The notes below the pieces were generated by a model. That model saw only the letters and a list, made by a program, of their open reading frames with translations. It made no database searches and was not told the origin of the DNA. This document shows, piece after piece, positions 49,785 through 60,523 of a stretch of 64,000 nt of DNA; the stretch's first letter is position 1, and each line of letters opens with the position of its first letter. Source of the DNA: Amia ocellicauda (taxonomy: Eukaryota > Chordata > Actinopteri > Amiiformes > Amiidae); assembly GCF_036373705.1 (NCBI RefSeq), contig NC_089868.1, positions 11,533,020 through 11,597,019 of the forward strand, in the 5' to 3' direction. Position numbers and translations under genes: made by a program.

Positions 49785-51265
49785 TTTGTATGTATATATT
49801 TATTAGCAGGGCCATAGTCATAAAAAATATATATATTTATATATACAAATATACACAGATATACACTAATATACCTAAATGTCAATCACCACAGTAACAC
49901 ACCATCTCCCAAATAGTTTTTCAGGCTGTATTGAGTGTGTCGACGTACCTCCACAGTCGATCATATTGAAGTCATGGGGGTTGTCCAGTGGCCAGCAGTC
50001 ATACTCTGTGTTGCCCAGGGTGTGCCAACAATCAGCAACCTGTGGAAACAGCCCATACAGCTCTAAACTAACACTGCCCACCTCAAAGGTGCACTTTTCC
50101 ATTACCTGAGATATATTTGATTTAAATAAATACATACAAAAAGCAAAACCATAGGCATCACCAATTGTGCACTATAATTTTAACAGCTCCAACATGGTAC
50201 TTAGAATTTGACTGTGCTAGGAAGAGATTTTCTGCAACAGGAAGGTTTTGCTCAAGGTTTAATTAAAGAAGTACATTGATTTTAAATATGTTTCCTCTGT
50301 ATATGGTTTGATGCTATACGCTTATATATATTCATTTTATTTCTGCATCTGAACAAGGTCTAAGCACTTACAGAAACGCATGTAACCAAAAAAGGGAAAC
50401 CAGGTGTCAATGACTTAAAGAGATTAATCACAATTAATCACAAGAAAGTTATATTTTCTTTTAGGAGAATACAATGAATAAACCATGTAGTATATGAGTA
50501 AATTATGGATGTGTAATACATTTCAGTCTGGATTGTTAATAAACTACATACATTTTTCAGGGTTACTTTGGAATTTGTGTATCATTCCACACTAGTTACC
50601 TTTTCCATTCTCTAATAAGTTTATGCAAGGCATCTACCAATAACATTAAATGACAGGTTTCTTTTTTATTATTAAAATCATTGGGAATGTTATTTTGTGA
50701 ATTTGTATCTTAACGTTGGCCTGGCTGTTCACAAACGGCAGGTTCTGTCTGGCACTGCACCAGCACAAGTGTTTTTGACATAAACAGAAAGCGCAGTTTT
50801 CCATCAGAAATCAAATTAAACCAAGATACCACTCTATATTAAAAGTACCAAACAGTAGTAGAGACTGAAGGTCTTACATTCAGAACTACATATAAGATCC
50901 ACGGTTTGGTAGTACAGAAACCGTGTGAATGTTTGCAAATGCACAACTTCCTAGGAGCCTAAACATGACATAATCGGTCCTGGAAAGGGATTAATATATT
51001 TAACAATGTTCCCAACAGTAGTAGACTTCAAATGTATGCATTTATGTATGGGTTTTTAACAAAAAAACAAACCGTATAAAACAAAAAAAAGTCTTACTCT
51101 AAAACCTGAATACCTGCATCAAATCCTGACTAAATACTCAGTTTTCTCCATGCTTTTGATCAATATTGAAATAAACAAATACAAGTATATTCCAGTCACA
51201 ATAATTATTAGTATTTTTGAACTCACCACAAGCAGAGAGAAGATAACTGCAGTTCTCAGTGCCAT
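36680..51265 (-). CDS. Receptor guanylyl cyclase with short Cys-rich ectodomain, 820 residues
   Basis: Single-pass membrane enzyme predicted to convert GTP to cGMP. Twenty-three exons join in phase (2463 nt): 51227-51265, 49949-50039, 49011-49143, 48307-48430, 47792-47896, 47481-47583, 46966-47111, 45957-46029, 45712-45856, 45463-45549, 45170-45313, 44534-44655, 44148-44292, 43855-43903, 43657-43764, 43165-43284, 42790-42883, 42215-42302, 41335-41474, 40740-40892, 39510-39608, 38745-38836, 36680-36742. Signal peptide [13 protein letters not shown]; extracellular part to about residue 223 with 15 Cys and two N-glycosylation sites; membrane helix about 224-247; kinase-like domain about 290-560; dimerisation helix 579-609; cyclase domain from about 620. 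Cyclase residues are present: D640 and D684 (metal), E680 and C752 (guanine), N759 and R763. The kinase part has K328 and DYG (438-440) but HSRLHSKN instead of HRD, as in other receptor cyclases. The ectodomain lacks the long natriuretic-peptide receptor fold. I cannot name the ligand or orthologue. Confidence 0.9.
36759..36780. repeat. (AT)n microsatellite
   Basis: Eleven AT units just upstream of the last guanylyl cyclase exon, inside its intron. Confidence 0.95.
37542..37566. repeat. (GT)n microsatellite
   Basis: About 12 GT units in the intron between the last two guanylyl cyclase exons. Confidence 0.95.
39748..40438 (-). mobile_element. Internally deleted Tc1-like element, copy A (691 bp)
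   Basis: Ends CACCGATCAGCCATAACATT and its inverse at 40411-40438, flanked by TA at 39746-39747 and 40439-40440. The coding remnant is on the minus strand. It starts [20 protein letters not shown] (from 40282), carries part of the helix-turn-helix region, then jumps by deletion to the C-terminal part ([18 protein letters not shown], ending AAKGGPIQY). The catalytic middle is missing. It sits in the guanylyl cyclase intron between exons 20 and 21, in the same orientation as the gene. Confidence 0.92.
43355..43420. repeat. Possible dispersed repeat fragment
   Basis: ATTTTATAAAGCGCCTTTCG followed by an AAAGCACT box resembles the tail of repeats common in fish genomes. It lies in the guanylyl cyclase intron between exons 15 and 16. 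Class and ends are uncertain. Confidence 0.35.
46140..46755 (+). mobile_element. Degenerate Tc1-like element of a third family
   Basis: The right end, reading CGTTTATATTTTTGTTCAG (46737-46755) followed by TA, is a Tc1-like terminus I recognise as widespread in fish. The plus strand keeps broken transposase pieces: an N-terminal stretch around 46410-46520 (frames reading REFGN and RPRVTT) and a later fragment (TVRKCLREA type) near 46520-46580. A large part between them is gone and the left terminal repeat is not clearly preserved, so the left boundary is approximate. The element lies in the guanylyl cyclase intron between exons 7 and 8, opposite to the gene. Confidence 0.75.
49704..49784. repeat. 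(AAT)n microsatellite
   Basis: About 25 AAT units with a few interruptions near the left end, in the guanylyl cyclase intron between exons 2 and 3. It creates an artefactual poly-Ile frame on the minus strand. Confidence 0.97.
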
Positions 51266-53109
51266 AAAGCCTTTCAGCCGTCTCTGGCACAGCTGACCCG
51301 TGTGGCAAACTTCACCTGTCTCTGTCTGAACTCTAATTGTTCAATCAGTGCTGCAGCCCTTGGCACAAACCTGCTGATCACCGTGATGGGAGCCCTCTTG
51401 CAGGTTGTTTCTGCTTTGACCTTCACTCAGTCCCCTGATGATTTCTGCTCAAGTATTATTATTATGCACCATTTTATTTAATTTTTCCCTTTATTACAGC
51501 TCCGTCACATGGATCCGTCACATTGACAATCATATTTAATATGACATGAATTCCTCTTTGAGCTTCTATTCTTCTAATCAGCACGATAAACAATTTCAGC
51601 CCCCAGGAATGAATAATGCAATATAGACTCCTAGTCTTACAAATTAATAATTTTTATATTATCAGAAAATAAACAAAGGATGAAACTTTAATAAAGTTAT
51701 TCTAAAAATACTTCTATGTTAATGTCCAAAAGCTATAGTCACATTCCCTGTGATTTTTGTCAGAAACATTGAAATTATACCACTTTGACATGAAATGCTT
51801 TTTAGGGGGTAGTAAGTGGTCTCCAAAATCAATGGCTGTTTTTCTTTTTAGTTTATTTGTAATGTTTCTATAATATCTTATATTAAATAACTTCTTATTG
51901 TATACTGTGTATACTTATTGTATCCCTGGGGTTAATCTAAACCTTTCAGGGTCAATCTTAAATAATACCAAAAAACTAAACTAAAGGCATTAAATGGTAG
52001 CTGCACATTCATAATCTGTGAAATATTAATAAGCACAGGCACGAAACCTGGAAAGAAAATGCTTAGTCAAGACTTATAACCTAAAGCCTTTTTATTTTAT
52101 TTTTTATTTTTTGGGGAACTGTTAATAGCAGAATAAAGAAAAACAATACAGAAATGAGAGCTCACCATATGAAACAACACACACATAATGTAAAACAATG
52201 TAAACAGCAGACTAAGGGCTGCCTGATAACCTGTTCATGGTTTCTCTAATTTGGAGTTCTTCTCATATGTGATACATAGTTCTTTAAAAAGACAAACAGC
52301 AGTCAACTGTATTTTAAAAACCATGGATGAATCATTGCCATTATTAATTATTAATTTAGGACATTATTTTACTGTTTAAATTTGTGAATATCTAATTTAT
52401 GTTGCCTTTGAAGATCTTTTCTCTATCTGCCGTGTCCTGTTTATATAAAGCATTATATAAACACAAAGACAGAACCAATTGGGTGTATCAGTAATGCCCC
52501 CCCACACCTACCCACCCTTCGCACACATCACCACCATGACAAATAAGTTTATAACTAGATTTAAGGTGTACTGTTAAACCACAACATGTAAAATGAAATG
52601 TGAATCCTGACAGGTCTCTGCAATGAAAAACAAGTCAGATTAGTATCAAGAGCTCAGGGATGCAGTGTGTACTAAGCCAAGGGAGTCTTGCCCACATCCC
52701 GTAGCGGTCAGCTTATCTTTTCTACCGTCTGGCTTCTATGTTTTCCACCTCTGGGTTTCTGACTTAATATAATATTAGTCCATTAGATCCATTGAAACAA
52801 AACTATAACTGTCTTATAGAATAATAAAAGACAAAAAATATGACTTTCCTGTCATTCCAGTTTTCCATGTTCTATCCATTGACACTTGATAATGAATGTA
52901 TGCTAGTGGAGCTACAGGAGAACACTCTAGAAAAAAACCCTATTATAATCGTACTGAAAATTTAACACACAAGTCAAGCAGAATCTAGTATCCTCTCACC
53001 AATCCCTTTATAATGCATCTGTATTGTATTACACTTAAGCTCTCCCTTCATGCATAGGACAAACAGACGGGCCTTTATTTAGGCTGTACCTTGATTTATC
53101 TAGCAATAT

Positions 53110-53138
53110 AAAGTATATAAATATACGTATATATGTAT

Positions 53139-53196
<58 letters not shown>
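53110..53196. repeat. (TA)n-rich microsatellite
   Basis: Imperfect TA/TATG run, longest pure block about 53144-53182. Such runs are unstable in length. Confidence 0.95.
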
Positions 53197-55577
53197 TATC
53201 AGAACAAATTAAGTATTGTGCAGTATACATTCAGTTCATTTTTAGATCTAAAGTTTGATGGTTTTGTTTTTCTGTTTTTGTATGTTCTATCAAAATGTTG
53301 GCCTTGTTTCCTATGGTAAGGGAACGTTATACAGATGTGGCCTACTCTCTATCATAAATAAGGAAAATAATGATTGAAACTAATGCACGTCTTTAGAGAG
53401 ACGGTTGGTGTCAAGAAATCTCAAAACTTGTAACATTGCTACCATCTTGTGGACATAGGTGTCATTTTGTGTTTCACAGCCAGCATTGATTGAGGGCATT
53501 TTTGCAGTTCCCAGGGCAGGCGGTTCTATTGTTACTTTGTTTTTTCAAGGCTGACCTTGACTCTCCTGTGTATAAAAAACAAGAACAGATACATTGTCGT
53601 TAACAGCTTCGCAATTAAACACATATATGGACATTTCTAGATGGACATATTCACACCCATTCCTTTGAAGTTATTTGGTGATTCAATGCATTGAATACAT
53701 TGTGTTTATTAAACTAGACTTATGTATCAATTATTTATCTTTCCAGAATTTGTTGGACACTGATTCAGAGAAGAGAATATTTTAGTTGACTGAACTGAGT
53801 TAAGGCAGGATGTATGTGTGGGTGTGGGTGCCTGTGTGTAAGTGGGTGTGTGTGTGTATGTTGGGACAGATTCAAAATACCTTGGCATGTACAAGTTGTT
53901 GGTAGAGTCAATCTGCTCATGAGGGAACAATATAAATTGAGATCTGTTGTGACAAATAAACAGCAAAGAACTGGAAAGTTGTTGTTTTTTTAATATTGTT
54001 TTTGTGTTTTTATTGTTTGACAGTGTCTTGTATATTAGTGTAGTGCATCAGCAACAGTTAGAAACCTGTCTGTCATGCACCTTATTGCTTGGAAAAAGGG
54101 CATTTGAAGAATATAAATGAATGTATTTGAGGACTACAGTGTGCTTAATTGAATTAAAAAAACAAAATATTTATAAATGTGAAAAAAAAACCGTCTTAAG
54201 TATTTACTAAATCTAAAAAAACAAAAAAAACAAAAATCAAATCTGTGAAAAAAGACACTCGAAAAAAGTGTGTGCTGTTTTACATTTGGTGCCCCATATT
54301 ATAACCACTGACATATTACCCAGGAATCTAGAAACACCAGTTACCTTCAACTTCAAAAGTGTGCACTGCCCCTGCAGAAGAACTCATTAAACAGCTCGAC
54401 AACAACTTAGCCATGCTTCCCATAAAAATGAAGCTATCTGCATTTGTGTCAACTGTTATTGTGCATGGTGATGCACTGACAAAAGGATACAACTTTTCAT
54501 AAAATATATGTTTTTTAATAATTCTAAATACAAATAACTAAATGTAAGGAATAAAACAGGCTGAAACTGGGGAGGTTTCATTGTGCCTTGCTGTAGCCAG
54601 TGTACTATACTATTGTACTCTGCAATAAATCAGTTTTACCAGGCATTGGCTTAGTATCAGTCCCTTTGACAGGTTCAATTCTTGCACTAAAAGTAAGTAA
54701 TGTAAAAACGTTCTTAGTCCTGTTACAGAAAGCACATTCAGGTTTCACAATGTCTGGTAACACAAGGGATAAACTAACTGGTAGCTCTTCATCATACTTT
54801 TAAACATCAAAATGAAAAGTCAGGTTAATGAGAAACAGAACATTAACACCCCAAAGAAGAACGTTTCCTCCCATTTCTTTTTATTGTGTTTACATTGCAT
54901 TACAGTGTATAGATCTGGAACTTTTTACCCCAGTTCTGAACACAAAACTCTTTCCATCGTGATTGACACCAAAAAAGAAAAAAACACATTTGAGGGTGAT
55001 CAACACCATTTTCCTCTTGAATAAAAAAAAATATATATTTATGGCCATGATCATAACCAACATATAAACTTGCTATTGTCTACGTTAGTGTTTATTTCTA
55101 ACTAAAACTGGCCTTGTTATACTGGCATTACACAGTTACAATACAGTACCAATATTCACAACAGCACTGCTGACAGTCAAACAGTCAAATCGAGTCATGG
55201 ATGGGTATAAACAATTGTGTGATAAACAATTTGTGTGATAGTACATGAAGCTTTATAAACAATATCAAGTGGCTTCCAACAATTAAATAAACTGTAATAG
55301 GGTACCAATGTGTACTTTGCAATTTCCGTAGGTGATTTTCTCTCGCCCTGAGTCACATGAATAGAAACCCCTTGAAAACCCATACACAGAAACTATTACT
55401 AAACACAAGAGCATGTACCAGAACAGAATTACTTTAGACATCTTAGCTGCTTCCAGACAAACTTGACTAATTGCGAGCAACTGTAATGATAAAAATATTA
55501 TCACATATCACATCTGTAGGATGCTATCAAAATATATAGAACTGTGATTCCCTAAAAAGTGGAGACCTAAAAACAAA

Positions 55578-55593
55578 ACACCAGGGGGCAGTA
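55578..55593 (+). promoter_or_regulatory. CTCF-like motif (weak)
   Basis: ACACCAGGGGGCAGTA closely matches the core of the vertebrate CTCF motif, with one mismatch at its left edge. It lies between two genes, where insulator sites are common. A single motif match is weak evidence. Confidence 0.25.
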
Positions 55594-55950
55594 AGGGCAA
55601 TGCCAGGTAGGACGGCAGTATTATATTAACACAGAATACATGTTGACTACACCAATATGACATATAATACTGTATGCCATGGTGATTTTATAGACAAGAA
55701 GGACTATTTTACTTTTAAAGAATAAGTCTGGACAGCCTTTTGTATTGTAGTAGGGAGAAAATGTTTCTCTGTTAATTGCACAAGGCACACAACTAAAAAT
55801 CATAATTAAACAACCACAGAAGAGAAAGCAAAGTGATGTAATGGTGAACAATATACAGTTACACTGTGATATGAACCATGGAATGGGAATGCAAAAAATG
55901 TAAACCAATTAAACACTGCCAGATTTTAGTGACAATTTACTGGGGATATA

Positions 55951-56828
55951 CACAGATCAGCCATAACATTATGACCACTGACAGGTGAAGTGAATAACAC
56001 TGATAATCTCGTTATCATGGCACCTGTCAGTTGGTGGGATATATTAGGCAGCAAGTGAACATTTTGTCCTCAAAGTTGATGTGTTAGAAGCAGGAAAAAT
56101 GGGCAAGAGTAAGGATCTGAGCGAATTTTAAAAGGGCCAAATTGTGATGGCTAGACGACTGGGTCAGAGCATCTCCAAAACTGCAGCTCTTGTGGGGTGT
56201 TCCCGGTCTGCAGTGGTCAGTACCTATCAAAAGTGGTCCAAGGAAGGAAAAGCGGTGAACCGGTGACAGGGTCATGGACGGCCAAGGCTCATTGATGCAC
56301 GTGGGGAGCGAAGACTGGCCCGTGTGGTCTGATCCAACAGACGAGCTACTGTAGCTCAAATTGCTGAAAAAGTGAATGCTTGTTCTGATAGAAAGGTGTC
56401 AGAACACACAGTGCATCGCAGTTTGTTGTGTATGGGGCTGCGTAGCTGCAGACCAGTCAGGGTGCCCATGCTGACCCCTGTCCACTGCCCAAAGCGCCTA
56501 CAATGGGCAAGTGAGCATCAGAACTGGACCACAGAGCAATGGAAGAAGGTGGCCTGGTCTGATGAATGACGAGTTCAAGGTGTTGACTTGATTGACCTCT
56601 GAATTCCCCAGATCTCAATCCAATCGAGCATCTGTGGGATGTGCTGGACAAACAAGTCCGGTTCATGGAGGCCCCACCTCGCAACTTACAGGATTTAAAG
56701 GATCTGCTGCTAACCACCTTCAGAGGTCTAGTGGAGTCCATGTCTCGACGGGTCAGGACTGTTTTGGCGGCAAAAGGGGGACCTACACAATATTAGGCAG
56801 GTGGTCATAATGTTATGGATGATCGGTG
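55951..56828 (+). mobile_element. Internally deleted Tc1-like element, copy B (878 bp)
   Basis: Same family as the copy at 39748-40438: ends CACAGATCAGCCATAACATT and TAATGTTATGGATGATCGGTG, flanked by TA at 55949-55950 and 56829-56830. The coding strand is plus. The frame starts [10 protein letters not shown] at 56098 and is broken at once by TAA, with further stops later. The DNA-binding half ([17 protein letters not shown]) and a stretch up to WSDE are kept. The sequence then jumps to the C-terminal half ([13 protein letters not shown], ending AAKGGPTQY). The central catalytic part is absent. Confidence 0.93.
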
Positions 56829-58268
56829 TATATCTCAGAGACTGACACTGTCATTTATGAAGTGATCATATCCTCAAATTTCACAATGCATGGCATGTAC
56901 CTTATATATTATTTCTGATCATAAACCTTATGAAAAAGCAATACTATCCCATTATAAATTATTCATTTTTAAACAGGCATACTCATTTTCTATAGTAATT
57001 TAAAAATACAGAAATAGATGAACGCATGATAAAGGGGGGATTCAAAACTCACATAATTAACCAATACAATTGACTCGCTCTGCATTGGAATTTGAGAAAG
57101 GTCACAATCTACATACCTGGGATCTACAAGGGAAAATACATGCAGTAGTTACAAAGTGTTATAAAGAGGTAACAACGTGCAGTAAATTCTTAAGAACTGT
57201 AATGTTTATCACTGTAAAGACATGAAGTCCTCTGAACATGCAATACTCATTGACTGACTATAAAAAGGCAGATCCCCCTTAGGATTCAGAGTCCCTTAAT
57301 GGCAGTTAATTTAAGTTTTGCAGCATGTTGAGGTCCATTGGTAATAATAGACTGAAGCAGATGACAGACAGTTAACCTATTATCTGCTCTCTCCAAGATG
57401 CTATGAGACATTTGTAAGCAATTTAATACAACAAACAAGTTACATCATAGACCACAATGGCTCTCCCCCACTCTGTGAGTTTACAGTATATGGAAGGCGA
57501 AGCTTACTCGACAGCTGCAAGTGCCACGGATCGCTTCAGCTCAAGCACTGAAAAACTGAGCAGTACGTAACTGTGTGATTGCTTTTCACAGCAGCGTCCT
57601 GGAATATTTATCCTTAAGATTTCAGATGGAAAATGCAGCCTTGAAAAAAGTAACATGCAACTTGGATTAGAAAAAACTTAGTTGGGAAAATTAATCTTCA
57701 TGTCATTCCACTTTGACAGGATAATAATGTTAATTGCAACATAAGTTCCACTGCAAATTTGTGGTTGTGGATTACTGGTCTTAATTAATGGATATACTTT
57801 TCAAATAATAAATGTTAAATTGATACAAAGAAGAGTTAGCACTTAGCACTGGCTTAATTTGGTTTCCAATGGTTTATAATGGAGCTTTATAATGCTCTGG
57901 AGGAGGTTTGTGATCTTCTCACTCCTGTGTTAAGTTTTAAAGCCAGAGTAAGCTTCTCCAAATTGTTTGGCTTGAAGGTACTAATTACCATACCAAGTAG
58001 ATAGTGGTTTCATAGATTTTTTCTAGGTTTTCCTAGTTCAGGAAAGCCTCTCCATCTAAACCTAGAGTCTTCCATTGGACTGTCCAAAGGTCTTTTTAAT
58101 ATTTAATCTTAAACTCTTGGTATTTGCAAACTAACACAAGTCGTTATGTGTTGTTATCTCTATATCAGAATGGCTTTGAACTTTCAGAAACATTTACAAC
58201 ATGTAGACTGAAACCAATTTGACATTATAGCTTGGACCTGAAGGCTGATAATCATTAACTATTCCATA

Positions 58269-58270
<2 letters not shown>

Positions 58271-58321
<51 letters not shown>
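58271..58321. repeat. (ACA)n microsatellite
   Basis: About 17 perfect ACA units. Confidence 0.97.
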
Positions 58322-58324
<3 letters not shown>

Positions 58325-60197
58325 ACACATAAATGAACCCCCCAACCTTATAGAATCATACAGGTCTAAATAAACATTTCTCAATGTAGCATCACACTGT
58401 TGCATTGATGGAGGCATGCTTTAAGTTATACTTTTTTACATCAAAGTTTTGTTTTTCTTCAGAAATGTGTATCACTGTGAAAATTAACTGTCAGCTACAC
58501 AAGTCTTGTTGTCCACACAATTTCATGTCATGCATTCACGTGCATTTGCCATTTTGGGCCAGTTTACCACCAAACTGGTCTCGTGCGGGGAGTTTCCAGT
58601 GTAGGTTGTGTGTTCAGTAACTTCAGCGTTTGCCATGCAGGATTTGAAATCCCTCCTCAAGAATTCAGCAATCTACTAATTTATGCTTCATGATGTTTCA
58701 TTAGGGAGTAGGATCATTTCCGTAGTTTCTCAAAGTTTCTTCTTGTCCAGGTGCTGTTTTGCAGTTGTAACCTTAGGTGTCTCCACAGATGTACCTGCAG
58801 ATCTTATGCTTTGTCAGGTGCACTTGGATCTTGGTGAGCAATGGCCCAGCCTTTCAGCTTCTCAGTGTTTACATCTGAAATTACTTAATACGCCCCCACA
58901 GTAACATCTCAGGTCATGTTTTAAAAATGGAGGCTTGCGTTTCATTGTACCTCGAAAGTATTTTCTGAGCCTGCTCTCAAGCTGCGTGTTGATGTAAGAT
59001 AATAACCATCAGGGTGAAGAACGTGTTGTTACAGAGCTCCCTTACTCTGGCAAGGGTTGCGTTCCCAACTTTCACACACAGCCCTGAAGGAAGCAATTCA
59101 AAGTATGAAACTTTGGGTAACAGAGCAGTTGGACCTGATGTGTCAAATCAGTATCTCTCATTCTCAGCCTCTCTCAGGGGACATTCTTGTGGGCTTCATT
59201 TCACACATCTAAAATGGACATGGTCAAAGATCAAGTCTACTCCGTGATCTTCTCATAGACAGTGTCGAGCAATTTCATGAGATCATAGGGAAAATTAAAT
59301 CGCTGAAAAGGTGGAATGAAGTAGTGTAGTGGAACCAATGGATTTTTGTTGGTTTGGTATACTTTGCTGAAATAAAATGCACCATCCAGCATTTAAGAAA
59401 ATAGTTTAAGTCACTTTTGGAGCATAAAGAAGCTTGATAAGAGCAAAACACAATATTTATTGGACGCAATTGAAAGTACAAAAAACAAATAGTAATACAT
59501 GGTGAAAGAAATGCTTCCTCTTATTAAATTAATGTACTGTACTGAAAATGAACGCTTTAGGGTATAGTCTCAAAGGTAATCTCTAAATAAGAAGAAACTA
59601 TAAATATTCACACAATAATATGTATACTCTCTATACAAATTTACACACAGTTCCTTATAAAGAAATCATTACTATCAGTCAACCCTGGTCATAGTCAAGG
59701 AGCTCCAGGCGTGAGTATAAGGATTTTCATTTCGTAATCCTTGAAAAAAAAAAAACACTGTTAAATAAGTCTGATCCTGAGATTTGGAGAGATCATGGAG
59801 AGAGAAACTGCATCATAATGTGCTATGGGCATCACAGTACACAAGTGCGTTGTGTAGTAACACACAATCTCTACTAACTGTTTATAAGGCTCTTTTGTAA
59901 GGTTTCTCAATGTTGTACCAGTCCTCAGAAATCCACAATCTGTGTAAAGCTAAATAATTTTTCCGAAGTCAATCAGGCTCCTGGCGGGCAACTTCTGTAC
60001 AGATTAGACCTCCATGAACAAGTATGGGTGCCTAACACCTTTCCTACGTCTTCTTGGACTAAGGTATCACCTGATAGGAGCTGGTGAATCCATTGTCTCC
60101 TAGCTGTGGCACAACGGGCTCCCTTGGCCCTACAGACATGTCAGTGTAAAGCAGTGTCCTCTGCGGTCTCCTCTCCTTTTCTGCCCTGCAGATGAGC

Positions 60198-60520
60198 TCA
60201 TTCCTTGCCTGCCTGCTGAAGGGACATCTTGCCCTCCTCTGTGATGTTCGTGCTGTTGTCCTGGGTGGAGCTCAGGGCTCGGGCATTGGCGCGCGAAGAC
60301 CTCTGCCTCCTGGTCCCAGTGCAGACACAGCGTATCATGTTCCTTAAGGTCATCCACATCTCCTCGTCCTTCCAGGAGTAAATGATGGGGTTCATGACGG
60401 AGTTCAGCACAGCCAGAAGCAGGAGCCAGCGCTTGAATTGCAGCACCTGACACTGCTTGCAGTTCAGGCCGTCCAACAGCAGAACCACCAGCCCAGGAGT
60501 CCAACAGATTACAAAGGCAC
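60198..60520 (-). CDS. lpar3: lpar3, last coding exon (partial gene)
   Basis: Lysophosphatidic acid receptor 3, a G-protein-coupled receptor of the plasma membrane. The exon begins after an acceptor at 60521-60523 with AFVICWTPGLVVLLLDGLNC, the end of helix 6 with the CWTP motif and the following loop. Helix 7 follows with the NPIIYSWKDEEM motif, then a cytoplasmic tail with a CVC pair (possible palmitoylation) ending at TGA 60198-60200. LPAR genes have this same split in helix 6, with most of the protein in the preceding exon. That exon is not in the window, so it must lie above 64000. The human lpar3 exon is closely similar in the CWTPGLVVLLLDGLNC block, which favours lpar3 over lpar1 and lpar2. 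The tail after residue 45 of the exon is poorly conserved. Confidence 0.9.
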
Positions 60521-60523
60521 CTG

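Larger units (their letters stand above)
51266..59456. other. Gene-poor interval between the guanylyl cyclase and lpar3
   Basis: About 8 kb of AT-rich DNA with microsatellites and one Tc1-like copy (55951-56828). The open frames present are short and show no recognisable product or splice pattern. It probably holds the promoter of the guanylyl cyclase just above 51265 and part of the lpar3 3' UTR at its upper end. Confidence 0.6.

Noticed and set aside
49697-49885. Poly-isoleucine frame
   Set aside because: Produced by the AAT microsatellite in a guanylyl cyclase intron.
58271-58321. CRISPR-like regular repeat
   Set aside because: A simple trinucleotide microsatellite with no spacers, in a eukaryotic genome.
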